A stretch of 64,000 nucleotides of DNA from Globodera rostochiensis (taxonomy: Eukaryota; Nematoda; Chromadorea; Rhabditida; Heteroderidae), in NCBI GenBank assembly GCA_018350325.1, contig JAEVLN010000013.1, forward strand, positions 2,542,124-2,606,123, given 5' to 3'. Both the position numbers and the translations under genes were made by a program. The notes beneath the pieces were generated by a model that had not been told where the DNA came from, did no database searches, and was given only the letters and a program-made list of their open reading frames with translations. Positions within the stretch are counted from its first letter, which is position 1; every line of letters begins with the position of its first letter. This document shows positions 1-12,324 of this stretch, one piece after another.

Positions 1-1158
1 AGGAGACGAAACAACAAAAACAGCAGAAAAAACCACGCCCAATCGTCGGGAAGAATGAGTGGAGGAGTTGGTCAGTTAACTGAATGTTCTCTCTTACCGA
101 TCAACTGAATGTTCTCTCCTACCGATCAACTGAATGTTCTCTCCTACCGATCAACTGAATGTTCTCTCCTACCGATCAACTGAATGTTCTCTCCTACCGA
201 TCAACTAAATCCTTTCCGTTCGGTCCCTTCTCTCTATCTCCAATTTCCAACTTCATTTGACTGAATAATCCCCCCGGGTGGCTGTCATCCCTCGGCAATA
301 ATTCATCCGACGAACCTCGTCCTTCCCCACCTTACGACTCCACATTCCCACCACCCCCACCCCTTTCTCAGCTGTGCTCATCTGTTGCTTCTCCCATTTG
401 ATTGATTGGTCGGGTCAATCGGAAGGATAGCCCCGGCGGGAATGGACAGACGCCAATGAAAATAATGACTCAATTGGTCGAAAATAATTTGGCCAGAAAG
501 AAACCGGCGGTCGAGATTGTGGGGAAGGAAAATGGATTAAAGCACAGCTGAGAAGAATTTACTGTAAAAGCATCCGACTACGTGCTTTGGACGTTCGGAG
601 TCTCATCATTAGCCCCTCCGGTTGTGTCAGTCGCCCCCCCGCCCTCCTCGGCGTCTTCAAGCGGTATAACCACCCGCGTTATTCTCTCTCTGGTTACCCT
701 TCCTCTTTTTCCCCTTTTCACTCCAAAAAGAGCGAATAAAGCTTGTTCAGCCAATAATCATCCAGAAGCCACAGAAATGTTTCACCTTTGCTTCCACTAC
801 ACCGGCTTCCTTGGCATAGCCACCGTCAGTAAGTAATGAATGACCTCCAACCAACCAACACTCAGTTGGAAAACTCTATCAACCGGCAGGCATATTGCGG
901 GTATTCGCGGTTCATCCAGGGATGGACCGTCCGGGCCGTCTTTCAAAAAACGGGACGGCCCATCTCCTGGTTCGTACCAGTATTACTGCTCCCCCCCTTC
1001 CCTCCCCCCCGGGGATATTCTGTTCCCTCTCTTTCCTTCCTACTCTCTTAATTGGCCACCAGTGTGGTTAAAAGAAGAACACACATCTGTTGAATGGTTT
1101 GAGGAGCTTTGTTGAATGGGAGGATCCGTCGGTCACTTACTTCTGTCTGCTCTTTTAG
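1..1158. other. 5' region with no firmly assigned exon
   Basis: This stretch lies upstream of the first certain PDZ exon. It holds a 25-bp tandem repeat (about 73-207) and an open stretch near 582-700 rich in Ser, Pro and Val that could be an upstream exon of the same gene. No recognisable domain is visible. GRIP family proteins have more PDZ domains than are seen downstream, so missing N-terminal exons may lie here or before the window. Confidence 0.4.
73..207. repeat. 25-bp tandem repeat, about 5 copies
   Basis: The unit reads TCAACTGAATGTTCTC followed by TCCTACCGA and is repeated head to tail almost without change; the first and last copies are diverged. Confidence 0.9.
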
Positions 1159-4100
1159 GCTCCATCACGGCCCATCTCTCGTCCAGTTTCGGTCCCAACT
1201 CGATGGGGACCATTTGCCATCCGGAATCTATGGAGCTGAAACTGACCCAAAAAAGCGCGCACAGTTGGGACAGCTTCGGAATTTTGCTCGGGAGACAGAG
1301 GCACGAAGAGTCTGACGCGGATGGGCTGGTCCCCGCGCCTTTGCTGGTTGAAAGGGTCGAGCGGGGGTCGCCAGCTGACAAGTGATCATTACACTGCATC
1401 AAATCCGCTGGCTGACCTTCTTAATTAAGATGCGGACTGGTGCAGCCGGGCGACCGAATTCTGTGCATCAACGATTGGAATACGACGGACGGCATACTGG
1501 AGGAAGCGCAGGTTTCCCCCCCCCCCCCCCCCTCTCGACAGTTCGTTCAAATTCGTTAGTCGGATATTGATCGAACAAGTCGACTCGTTCAACTCCCCCC
1601 CCCTTGACAATTCGTTCAATTTCGTTAGTCGGATCGTTCAAATTCGTTTAGTCGGATATTGATCGAACAAGTCGACTCGTTAAACCCCCCCCCCCCCCCC
1701 CTCTCGACAGTTCGTTCAAATTCGTTAGTCGGATATTGATGAACAAGTCGACTTGTTCAACCCCCCCCCCGCCTTGACAGTTCGTTCAAATTCGTTAGTG
1801 GATATTGATCGAACAAGTCGACTCGTTCAAACCCCCCCCCCCCCCCCCCCTCTCGACATTCGTTCAAATTCGTTAGTCGGATATTGATCGAACAAGTCGA
1901 CTTGTTCAACCCCCCCCCCGCCTTGACAGTTCGTTCAAATTCGTTAGTCGGATCGTTCAAATTCGTTAGTCGGATATGATCGAACAAGTCGACTTGTTCA
2001 ACCCCCCCCCCCCGCCTTGACAGTTCGTTCAAATTGTTAGTCGGATCGTTCAAATTCGTTAGTCGGATATTGATCGAACAAGTCGACTCGTTCAACCCCC
2101 CCCCCTTGACAATTCGTTCAATTTCGTTAGTCGGATATTGATCGAACAAGTCGCTTGTTCAACCCCCCCCCCGCCTTGACAGTTCGTTCAAATTCGTTAG
2201 TCGGATATTGATGAACAAGTCGACTCGTTCAAAACCCCCCCCCCTTGACAATTCGTTCAATTTCGTTAGTCGATCGTTCAAATTCGTTAGTCGGATATTG
2301 ATCGAACAAGTCGACTCGTTCAAACCCCCCCCCCTTGACAATTCGTTCAATTTCGTTAGTCGGATATTGATCGAACAAGTCGACTCGTTAACCCCCCCCC
2401 CCCCTTTGACAGTTCGTTCAAATTCGTTAGTCGGATATTGATCGAACAGTCGACTTGTTCAACCCCCCCCCCCCCCCGCCTTGACAGTTCGTTCAAATTC
2501 GTTAGTCGATATTGATCGAACAAGTCGACTCGTTCAACCCCCCCCCCCTTGACAATTCGTTCAATTCGTTAGTCGGATATTGATCGAACAAGTCGACTCG
2601 TTCAACCCCCCCCCCTTTGACAATTGTTCAATTTCTTTAGTCGGATATTGATCGAACAAGTCGACTCGTTCAACCCCCCCCCCCTTGACAATTCGTTCAA
2701 TTTCGTTAGTCGGATATTGATCGAACAAGTCGACTCGTTCAACCCCCCCCCCTTGACAATTCGTTCAATTTCGTTAGTCGGATATTGATCGAACAAGTCG
2801 ACCGTTCAACCCCCCCCCCCTTTGACAATTCGTTCAATTTCTTTAGTCGGATATTGATCGACAAGTCGACTCGTTCAACCCCCCCCCCTTTGACAGTTCG
2901 TTCAAATTCGTTAGTCGGATTTGATCGAACAAGTCGACTCGTTCAACCCCCCCCCCCTTTGACAATTCGTTCAATTTCTTAGTCGGATATTGATCGAACA
3001 AGTCGACTCGTTCAACCCCCCCCCCTTTGACAATTCGTCAATTTCTTTAGTCGGATATTGATCGAACAAGTCGACTCGTTCAACCCCCCCCCCCTTTACA
3101 GTTCGTTCAAATTCGTTAGTCGGATATTGATCGAACAAGTCGACTCGTTCAAACCCCCCCCCCCTTTGACAAGTTCGTTTCAAATTTCGTTAGTCGGATA
3201 TTGATCGAACAAGTCACTCGTTCAACCCCCCCCCTTGACAAGTCGTTCAATTTCGTTAGTCGGATATTGATCGACAGTCGACTCGTTCAACCCCCCCCCC
3301 TTTGACAGTTCGTTCAAATTCGTTAGTCGGATATGATCGAACAAGTCGACTCGTTCAAACCCCCCCCCCCTTGACAATTCGTTCAATTCGTTGTCGGATA
3401 TTGATCGAACAAGTCGACTCGTTCAACCCCCCCCCCCCTTGACAGTTCGTTAAATTCGTTAGTCGGATATTGATCGAACAAGTCGACTCGTTCAACCCCC
3501 CCCCCCCTTGCAATTCGTTCAATTTCGTTAGTCGGATATTGATCGAACAAGTCGACTCGTTCAACCCCCCCCCTTGACAGTTCGTTCAAATTCGTTAGTC
3601 GGATATTGATCGAACAAGTCGACTCGTTAACCCCCCCCCCCTTGACAATTCGTTCAAATTCGTTAGTCGGATATTGATCGAACAAGTGACTTGTTCAACC
3701 CCCCCCCCTTTGACAATTCGTTCAATTTCGTTAGTCGGATATTGATGAACAAGTCGACTCGTTCAACCCCCCCCCCCCCGCCTTGACAGTTCGTTCAAAT
3801 TCGTTGTCGGATATTGATCGAACAAGTCGACTCGTTCAACCCCCCCCCCCCCCCGCCTTGACAGTCGTTCAAATTCGTTAGTCGGATATTGATCGAACAA
3901 GTCGACTCGTTCAACCCCCCCCCCCCGCCTTGACAGTTCGTTCAAATTCGTTAGTCGGATCGTTCAAATTCGTTAGTCGGATTTGATCGAACAAGTCGAC
4001 TCGTTCAACCCCCCCCCCCCCCGCCTTGACAGTTCGTTCAATTCGTTAGTCGGATCGTTCAAATTCGTTAGTCGGATATTGATCGAACAAGTCGACTCGT

Positions 4101-7100
4101 CAACCCCCCCCCGCCTTGACAGTTCGTTCAAATTCGTTAGTCGGATATTGATCGAACAATCGACTCGTTCAACCCCCCCCCCCCCCTTTGACAGTTCGTT
4201 CAAATTCGTTAGTCGGATTTGATCGAACAAGTCGACTCGTTCAACCCCCCCCCCCCGCCTTGACAGTTCGTTCAAATCGTTAGCGGATCGTTCAAATTCG
4301 TTAGTCGGATATTGATCGAACAAGTCGACTCGTTCAACCCCCCCCCCGCCTTGACAGTTCGTTCAAATTCGTTAGTCGGATCGTTCAAATTCGTTAGTCG
4401 GATATTGATCGAACAAGTCGACTCGTTCAACCCCCCTTCCATTTTCGCATTTGCTCCGTGCCTGTTCCTTTTCGCCGGCACGTTCCGTTATTTTGCTGGT
4501 TGAATTCAACGTCATCGAAGTACGCATTCGGACACAAATTCGAAGTCAGAAATTTGCACCGTTTCTTAGCCCGTATTGCCCCCCGGCCCCGGAAGTTTGT
4601 TTGTTGTTCGTCTCGCCAGGCGAGGCTCTTCTCTTGGCATTGTGTGCCGAAGTGAGCATAAGGGAGCAGCAAAAGGAGAGCCTCTGATTATTTCGGACGT
4701 TCGAATGGGCAGTGTGGCACACAGGTGAGATCGATGGCAAAGTTTAAGTCAAATACTGACGAGTGTAAGTCTATGGACAATCAATCCATTGATTTATACA
4801 AATCAGTTCTGGTCTCTAATTTCCCACATCCAAACAGGTGCGGATCCATCCAAACCGGAGACCGAATTCATTCCATCGACAACATTCCGTTGGAGGCGTG
4901 CACTGTGGAGGAGTCCATTCGATTGCTGCAAAGGTCGGCGCCGATAGTAAAGCTGTGCATTGCGAAGGGCGGCGGAGAGGAACAGGTCCGTCCGTCCGGC
5001 GACGGGAAGTGCAGCAGGTCCCCCGAAGTTTCCTTCTGATTGTCTCACTCCAAGGACATTCTCGACAGCTCCCAATCGGTCGTTTATTCCGTGGAACTGT
5101 CCCGAAACGGACAGCCCCTCGGGGTGACTATCGCTTCCGCCGGAGGCGTTCTGGATCCCATTGTCATCTCTCAGCTAATGCCAGGAGGACTGGCGGAACG
5201 GTCTGCACCTTCACTTTAAGATCGAAGATTGAACTAGAGCCGGACCGAAACGTGATTTCGCCGAGACTTCCGAGATCCTGTAATTCGATCTCGTCTCGGT
5301 TAAATTTTTCCTACTAAGAATTTTCGAAATTCTTGGTCCGAAAACTCATCGAACTTCAAGTCCCGACACTATTCAGAACAAGCGCGTTGCATGTTGGCGA
5401 TCACATTGTGGCGATCAATGGAGAGTCGATGGAGGGCAAAAAGGTGGGCCAAGTGACCCAATTGCTGCAGCATTGCCCGGACCCTCTGAAGCTGTGCATT
5501 GAAAAGGGCGGCGGAACTGGTTGGTATTCGTAGTTTAGTCCACGGTCCTCCCTGGGGGGGGGGGGGGTTTCGTTTAGAATTTCGGGGTTTTATTTGGTAT
5601 TCGTAGTTTAGTCCACGGTCCTTCCATTCAAAGTTTCCCAATTCAATTGGGGGGAGGGGGGGTTTCGTTTAGAATTTCGGGGTTTTATATGTGTAGCATT
5701 TCTAAAATGAACTCTTCTGGTAAATTAGCACTTTGGTGTTCTTCCGCTGAAATGTGCAGCACTTCAAATGGGCCATTGGGCCGTTGTTCGGATGGGTGTG
5801 ATGAGACGGAGGAGGCGAGCAACAAAGTGGGAACTCCGATAAAAAGTGTGGACAGTGCCATGGACTCGATGGAGGTTTGCCGTTTCTGTTGGAGGGATGG
5901 AATTTCACTGACTTCTTCGCCAGGACTCTCCGTCGGACATTAAGCATTCCAATCTCAGACATGGAACTGCCAGACTGACCCATCTCCGACCTTCCACCTC
6001 TAACAACTTTCAACAAGGCAATGCTCTTCTAATTTGTAAGTGTTTTCGCCTCTTAACGTTCTCCCTCATCAGGCGACCTCATCTCCGAGCAGTGCAGCGG
6101 CGGATGGGACTCGGGACTGAGTTCTGCCGCTGCGACTGACAGCCAAAATGGGGGACAACAACGGCCGTTCTGCCAATCGGCTGGCAGAACGGCCGGGCAG
6201 GAACGGTGCTGCGGCTGCAGAAGTGAGCAGCCATCGTCGACAACGGCTTCCAACTCGCCCCAATCTTCGTCGTTGTCAACAAGCAGCAGGGGGGCAAAGC
6301 GCGACGAGAAAAAGGAGGACTGGGCCCGCATTTTGGACGCCTTGGAAACTGTGGGGGAGGAGGAAATGTTGCGCAAGTTGGAGGAGAGTATTCTATCCGG
6401 GCAGGCATCAAATTACAGCCCGACGGGTTGCGCAAAAAAATGGTCGGATATTTTACGACATTCAAAAGGTATTTGCTTCTTCTGTTCAGTCAGCACTTCC
6501 TCCCCTTTTGTCCTGAGAATGGCGTCCTCTCCCGTCGATTCCTTCCCAATTCCAACTCCGCGTCCAATTGCTGCGCACCAGTGAGTCATTTGATTCCGTC
6601 CGCACCCGCTGGGCAATTCGCCAAACTATCGTTGTTGGATGCCAAAATGATGAAATTCAACGGAGAGAACAACGGCAATAACAGTCCACTCCCAACGGTG
6701 AGGGTAAATTGCCCCGTTAGAACAGAATGTGTCAAAAACATTGTCAACGAAACCTCGACACGCCCCCAAACGCCCGTCTTGGGCCTGAACAGGAGGTCCT
6801 TCTCGTCCAAAATCGTTGAACGGCACACACTCATTGCCATTCTGTTTTAGAGTTGCACTGATGCACAACAGCACTTTCCTTTTTGAGTTGCCTCCATCGA
6901 TGCCCTCGCCACGGCCCACCGCCACAACGACTTTGCCTCCCCTTCTCCCCTTTCCGCGACATCCGAACGTCCATTCCAACAAGCAGCTGGAGACCTCAGC
7001 CACAAGCAACAACAACGCTTCCACCTTTACTTCCGCTTCCTCAGAAGAACAACAGCAACATCGCTCCTCTTCCGCCATTCCGTTCATCACTTTGCCTACC

Positions 7101-7532
7101 ATCAGCAGCAGGGAAAGAGATGTTGAAGATCAAATGGAGGAAGCAAATGATGAGAGGGAGGACCAATTCGACGAGCTCAGCGAAGTGTTTAGCATCCAGT
7201 TGTGCCGTTGCTCGCACACCAAAAGCTTCGGCTTTTCGGTGTGCGACGGCACTGCCGATGGAGAGACTGGGGGAAGAAGGGAACAACAGAAACAGGGCAT
7301 TTTTGTGAGGTCGCTGGTAAAGAATGGACCGGCAGACAAAAGCGGACGGGTCAGGCCAGGAGACAGAATTCTTCAGGTAATGAACATTTTGGAGTCAGCC
7401 TTCTGACATTTTATTCAGATAAACGGGAGGAGCATTCAGTTCCTCACGTGCGACTTGGCGCTTCCGCTGTTGGCCACCGAACGGGTGGATCTGCTTCTGC
7501 TGAGGAAACGATCGACGACGAATCAGCAATAG
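1159..7532 (+). CDS. GRIP-like multi-PDZ scaffold protein (5' end not defined)
   Basis: A scaffold protein of the glutamate-receptor-interacting-protein type, expected under the plasma membrane where PDZ domains bind C-terminal peptides of receptors. Exons read: 1159-1379, 1430-1511, about 4447-4519, 4570-4724, 4838-4985, 5055-5200, 5377-5523, 5760-5874, 5924-6035, 6073-6580, 6851-7376 and 7419-7532, all joining in phase. Four PDZ domains are visible, with carboxylate-binding or core motifs such as FGILLG, LGIV, LGVTIAS and FGFSV and the repeated pattern GDxI..I. The order PDZ, LLVEFNV linker, PDZ ending VKLCI, PDZ ending LKLCIEK, a long low-complexity linker, and a last PDZ matches GRIP better than other multi-PDZ families. 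The linker carries a DEKKEDWARIL segment. The stop codon is 7530-7532 and AATAAA lies at about 7658. The second intron is filled by a satellite and lacks a normal acceptor. GRIP family is inferred from sequence pattern only. Confidence 0.8.
1512..4446. repeat. Intronic C-run minisatellite, array 1
   Basis: About 40 head-to-tail copies of a roughly 66-bp unit: C homopolymer (9-20 C), TTGACAGTTCGTTCAAA, TTCGTTAGTCGG, ATATTGATCGAACAAG, TCGACTCGTTCAA. Several copies contain an internal duplication of the TTCAAATTCGTTAGTCGGA block. The array starts immediately after the 5' splice site at 1511 and runs to the next exon, so it is the whole intron of the PDZ gene. Single-base deletions recur every 59 bp from 1681 to 4336. 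Confidence 0.95.
5524..5690 (+). repeat. Tandem duplication starting at a 5' splice site
   Basis: Two copies of a segment beginning TTGGTATTCGTAGTTTAG and ending in TTCGGGGTTTTAT, each with an internal G run (about 13 G in the first copy). The first copy begins at the exon/intron border of the PDZ gene, so the second copy carries a duplicate donor. Confidence 0.8.
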
Positions 7533-8071
7533 GCTAAACACTGCGCAAGGGGAGGGAGTGCTTGGGCTGGATGAGTCGCAATCACAAAAGGGACATTCAC
7601 GAAAACTTGCTCATCTTCTGCCTTTTTTTGCGTTTTGCTTCAAAACTTTTACCACGCAATAAAGCTACAGTAAATACAGAAACAGTTTCAACGTATTAGC
7701 GCTGTGTGAGAGACTATGGTTTTAAGCTCCGGCACAAATTTCATAATCATTTTAATTGATAATGAGCAAAAACGCATAATATTCTTTTGAAAGGCGCGGA
7801 GACGGAGGAAGTAGTGGGGCGAGACGGAGGGCGGAGGAAGAAGTCTGACGAGCGCCACTGGGGGGCGAGCGCGAGGGGTCACGCGCGGACTTCTTCCGGA
7901 GCCCGGAGTCTCGCTCGTTAGACAACCTATAGACTTGCTTTTGTACCCACAGCCACTTTGAGCATTTCTTAAGCTGTGGACAAATGAGTCCCCATTGAAA
8001 GGGACACTTCAGTCCGTGGGCTCATAACGCTACATGGGAGTCGTTCAACTGGGCGCCAGAGACGTTTGAAA

Positions 8072-8237
8072 TGGTAAATACCCTATTCGCTTTTGGCCAA
8101 TTCGCTTTTTACCCTATTCGCTTTTTGTGTGTTATAAGTATAGGCACTCTAACCTTCTTACTGTCTGCGCTCTTTCTATTTTGTATTAGTTTATATAGAC
8201 AAAAAGCGAATAGGGTAAAAAGCGAATCGGGGTCTTG
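8072..8237. mobile_element. Short inverted-repeat element (MULE-like MITE)
   Basis: The ends are inverted copies of ATTCGCTTTTTACCCTATTC plus CGCTTTTTGT, about 33 bp. The direct repeat CGTTTGAAAT flanks both sides (about 8062-8071 and 8238-8247), a 10-bp target duplication. No coding capacity. The superfamily is inferred from duplication length. Confidence 0.75.
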
Positions 8238-8247
8238 TCGTTTGAAA

Positions 8248-10077
8248 TAGGGTTGCACGGGACCGGAACTTTTCAAGAGAGAATTTTTTTTGTATTGTTA
8301 TTCAAAAATATCTTCCTCATTGTCTTTAACTTCAATTTTATCATATAATTTTTTTGAGATTCTGCTTTACTTTTAGGGAGTGGGGGTCGGCGGTGCCGAA
8401 AGGCTCCGCCGAACTCCATTTTGTTAAGGGATTTGCAACCAAAATTTTAGCAAAATTAAGCATTTTACTTTGAAATTTCAGAGAAAAAAACTGGTTTACG
8501 TAAGAATGGAGGATGTCCGGCGGGGACGGACCCCGACTCGTTCCCGGCCAACTCGTTCATTCCCAACTCGTTCCCCTTTTCAACTGTTTTGTTAAGGAAA
8601 TTGAAGCAAAAATTAAAGATGTGATGAATTTATTTTAAAACTTCTTGCATCTTTTCTTTTTTGCGCGCATTTTTAATAGAATATTTATTTTAAAAATCTT
8701 ATTAATGAGGGGAAGCCTATTTGAGTAGAAGGGAAAACCAATAAATAAGTGCTTGGCTCAAGCGGGTTCAAACCCAACACAATAGAAGACTCACCAAAAA
8801 GCACAGCGGCTCAAAAAACGAGATGTGTGCCAATAAATAGAGAGTGCGAGAGAATTAAACAAATTTCCTTTCTTTCTCTAACTATCTCTCGTTTTGGCGT
8901 TCTCTCTCACCTTTTTTAATAAAAATTTTGACCATCCCGCACTTCGAATCTAACTTTTCTCTACAACTACCGATCCTCTCCAAACTTTCACCATCCCTAG
9001 AAAACAAAATAAGGAAATGCATAATAGGTCGTTTAGATGTGAAAATAGGTAGTTTCACGCTAAAATTTCGTTCAGAAAGACATCATTTTATTTTTTTACA
9101 GATTATATGGGAAGAAAAAACTATTCGAGGGGCAAATCATTCAAAAATAGTGACAATCGAAAGCCCTTGGTTCGTAAAAGCTATTTGTAAGCAAGAGCTA
9201 AGCGATTGGATAGCTCTCAAGAAAGTTAGCCCTAAACAGAAACAGCCAAATTTTGGCCAATTTGGCCTTTTAACTTTTTTTTAACAGAGCCCATCACTTT
9301 TTCCGCTAGAACATATTTTATAAATAATCTGAGCTTTCAAATAACACCAAATTTATCTGATTCGATTAAGTTTGAAGAGACTTATAGTCATTTAGGCCAA
9401 AATCAATGTGCCAATATGTGCCGACAGTTATAACTTTTTCCAATTCAATCCAAATCAGATGATCAGGATATTAATCGAAGGCCCGAATGATCTAGAATCT
9501 TTCACCAAGGAAAAGCTAAGCGATTCGGAAGGTCTGAAGGTCTTGAAAAAATAATTTCTTAAATTGGCTTATGGCCCCATAACTTTTTTCAGTAGCATCA
9601 AAAAGTTTAGCTTATGCTTACAAATAAGGTCTACTCATCATGAGCTTTCGATTGATACCGACTTTGTTTGGTTTGGGCGGGTATGAAGCAATTTACGGAA
9701 TTTGGCTCTTTCCAATTAAATAAAATTGATTAAATTCAGCGAAAATTAGCAATTACTTGGAGGGGATTCGAACCCTCAACCGTTTTTTGTTAACAAGCAC
9801 ACAGACCACTAGGCCAAAATTTAAATCTTTTCCGAACTAGAGCCCCAAAATTGAGCCGCTGTGAAAGGGAAACCACTAGGCCATTGACCTACTTGGGAGA
9901 CATCAGTAAAAATGGTTGAAATTGTCGCTCGGTGATGCCATCATTAGGAGTGTAAATTTAGTCCCGGTTGGTCCCGGTCCCGGCGGGACCAATTTCAGAT
10001 TTTAAAAAGTCCCGTCCCGACCGGGACAGGGACCTGAAAAACCCCGGAAATCCCATCCCGGTCCCGTGCAACCCTAG
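8248..10077. mobile_element. Possible larger inverted-repeat element
   Basis: AGGGTTGCACGGGACCGG at about 8248 is mirrored by CCGGTCCCGTGCAACCCT ending near 10075. The flanks are GTTTGAAAT on the left and GTTTGAAGT on the right (8 of 9 identical). The interior has no recognisable transposase. It abuts the 8072-8237 element and shares its target sequence. Confidence 0.5.
9758..9825 (-). pseudogene. Degenerate tRNA-like sequence
   Basis: On the minus strand a TAGTGGTCTG-type A box, a TTGTTAACA loop resembling an Asn (GTT) anticodon loop, and GGGTTCGAATCCCC as a T arm follow in order with tRNA-like spacing. The acceptor arm does not pair well, so it is more likely a tRNA relic or the head of a SINE than a working tRNA. 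Confidence 0.35.
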
Positions 10078-10592
10078 TTTGAAGTACAATAACTTGTCTT
10101 GGAACCAACCAACCTAAACAAATTTGGTACCAATCGAAAGCTTTAGTTGGGGAGGTATTGTGTTCAAATCGACGAGGTGATTAGATCCCTTTCACAAAAG
10201 TTATAATCGAAAATTACCAAAAAACTTTAGGTTTCGCTCTTTAATAGCTTCTAAACATATAGAGCTTTCGATTGGTACCAATTTAGTTTGGTTGGCCCCA
10301 AGAAGAGTTATGGCACTTTAATTGACGCTGACGCCCAGTTGACCCCAATCGCGCTTCATAGCGCTTTCCGCACAAAATTTTCTAAGATTCGTGCACTAGA
10401 GAGCGAGAGGAGTCGATTGGTATATAACAGGGTTGCCAACTGTCTTTATTTATAAGATTTGTCCTTATTTGGAGGGTCCTAATCTTAATTTAAAATGTCC
10501 TCCATGTGATTTGATAGAAAAATCGGAAGCGTCTGTATTTGTCAGTTTTTCTGAGATCAACACGAATAAAAACGCACGGTTGAACATCGTCA

Positions 10593-12324
10593 ATGACGGC
10601 CTCAAAAATTAAGGCGATAATATGTCCTTCAATATTAAACACGGACTTATCAGACCTCGCAAATGAGGTAAATTATTTGAAATCATCTCATTCATTAACG
10701 TTTTTAGTGCCGTAAACTTGTGGCCGCTGGGGCGGATTATTTGCATTTGGATGTGATGGATGGTATTGTTGGTTAAGCACTAATCATTACGCACCACCCC
10801 CAGGGCTTAAGGGTTTATGGAGCGGTCACACAAAAATCCTTCGGGCGACGAAAAAAATATAAAGGAAAGAAAGCGACGAATTTTAAGTGACCGCACCATT
10901 TTAAGTTTTCACATACGCAGTCTGATCATGAATTAGATCGGTTTTATTTTAGGTCATTTCGTACCAAATTTGACTTTTGGGCACGCGCTTATTGGGTGTC
11001 TGAGGAAGCAATTGGGAAATGACGTGGTTAGTTTGGCCTAAGAGAAACCGAGAGAAGATAAAATAAATTATTTTAAACGTTTACAACCGCCGTATGCAAA
11101 TTTATAGCGCAAGGAATTAAAGAATCCTGGTGAATCCTTTCTCCGTCCCTCCCTACAAGAATTTCGACGTGCATATGATGGTGACCAACCCGGAAGAGTG
11201 GTTAGACCCAATGCACAAAGCCGGTGTTGATCAGTACACTTTTCATTGGGAGGCGGCAAATGCATTCGGAGGGGACGAGGCGGTAAGTGCGCTGATCGAT
11301 CGGGTGAAGTCCAAGGGGCTGCGATGCGGATTGTCCATCAAACCAAAAACGCCGGTATCCGCTGGACGATCGACGTTTGTTTATATGGAAATTCAGGTCG
11401 AGGAACTGCTTAAGTTTGGCGCGAAAATCGACATTGCACTTATAATGTAAACATCTATAAATGTTGGCAAAACTTAAGCTGGTCCCCCCACCCTCATTTT
11501 TTGAAAATAATTTTCTAAGTGGATAAAAAGGAGTTCCTAGGGTATTCGAAGCCGTAGATTCTGAATCTGATATTTATTTCGACCAATTTCAAACCCCGGA
11601 ATTCTAACAATCTTTCAAAAAATAAAAATTTTCAAAAAACTAAATGAATATCAGATTCAGAATCTACGGCCTCAAATACCCCTAGAAACTCTTTTTATCC
11701 ACTTAGAAAATTATTTGTATTTTTCAAAAAATGGAGGGGGGGGGGCAGCTTAAGTATTACCAAAATGTTAATTAATTAACATTGGCAACGCCAACGGAGT
11801 GTTCCCTTTTTCGTCAACCGACCGACCCCCACCCATTTTATTGGTGGGACACAATACGCGAAGTTCAATTGTTCAATTGCCAAAACTTTTACTAAAACAG
11901 AGCCGTTTGGAGGGGACATTATCTCCACCAACCCAATTCATAATGCTGTTTTCTAACAGGACAGTGGAGCCGGGATTTGGGGGGCAAAAATTCATGCAAG
12001 AACAGATAGAAAAGGTGCGGCGAATTCGGAAAGCGTACCCGCAGTTGGACATACAAGTAGACGGAGGCGTTGACTTGGACAACATCGGAGAATGTGCGAA
12101 AGCAGGTACTCTTTCTTTCTTGTTCTGGGTGGGGCCTAATGAAGGATGGGGAGAGCAGTATTTGCCTCGGGTCCTTATTAGTTGGATTGATAAAAGCCGT
12201 CCCAATTTTAGGGGCCAACGTGATAGTTTCTGGCACTGCGATCATTCACTCGGTTGGCCCACCAGAAACGATGCAAAAGATGAGGCAAATTGTTGAGAAT
12301 GCTCTGGCGAGTGGACCCAAATGA
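10593..12324 (+). CDS. rpe: Ribulose-phosphate 3-epimerase
   Basis: Interconverts ribulose 5-phosphate and xylulose 5-phosphate in the pentose phosphate pathway, in the cytosol. Seven exons join in phase: 10593-10667, 10708-10762, 10953-11026, 11160-11354, 11397-11446, 11960-12105 and 12212-12324. Family motifs appear in order: CPSILN near the start, [54 protein letters not shown] and [10 protein letters not shown]. The metal-binding His and the two Asp of the barrel (LDVMDG and VDGG) are present. The length is about that of the family. The fifth intron carries a foldback element. AATAAA at about 12416 probably serves this gene. It is convergent with apn-1, only about 100 bp apart. Confidence 0.95.
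11466..11762. mobile_element. Foldback element in the epimerase intron
   Basis: Two long inverted arms (about 100 bp each, sharing TTTTCTAAGTGGATAAAAAG and CGTAGATTCTGAATCTGATA) surround a short AT-rich spacer. AAATGTT occurs at both borders and may be a target duplication. Related arm sequence recurs near 15600, 15990, 30200, 37600 and 62100. Confidence 0.7.

Larger units (their letters stand above)
7533..10592. other. Gene-free spacer with mobile-element remains
   Basis: After the PDZ gene 3' UTR and its AATAAA (about 7658) there is no supported gene for 3 kb. The region is AT-rich and holds two adjacent terminal-inverted-repeat elements, a degenerate tRNA-like stretch, and blocks of CCCGGTCCCG-type repeats (9955-10080). 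Confidence 0.7.

Noticed and set aside
1425..4503. Many open frames on both strands inside array 1
   Set aside because: They follow the repeat unit, change frame at every one-base deletion, and lack splice or domain support.
8755..8800. tRNA T-arm like GGGTTCAAACCC
   Set aside because: No A box or acceptor pairing nearby; at best a fragment.
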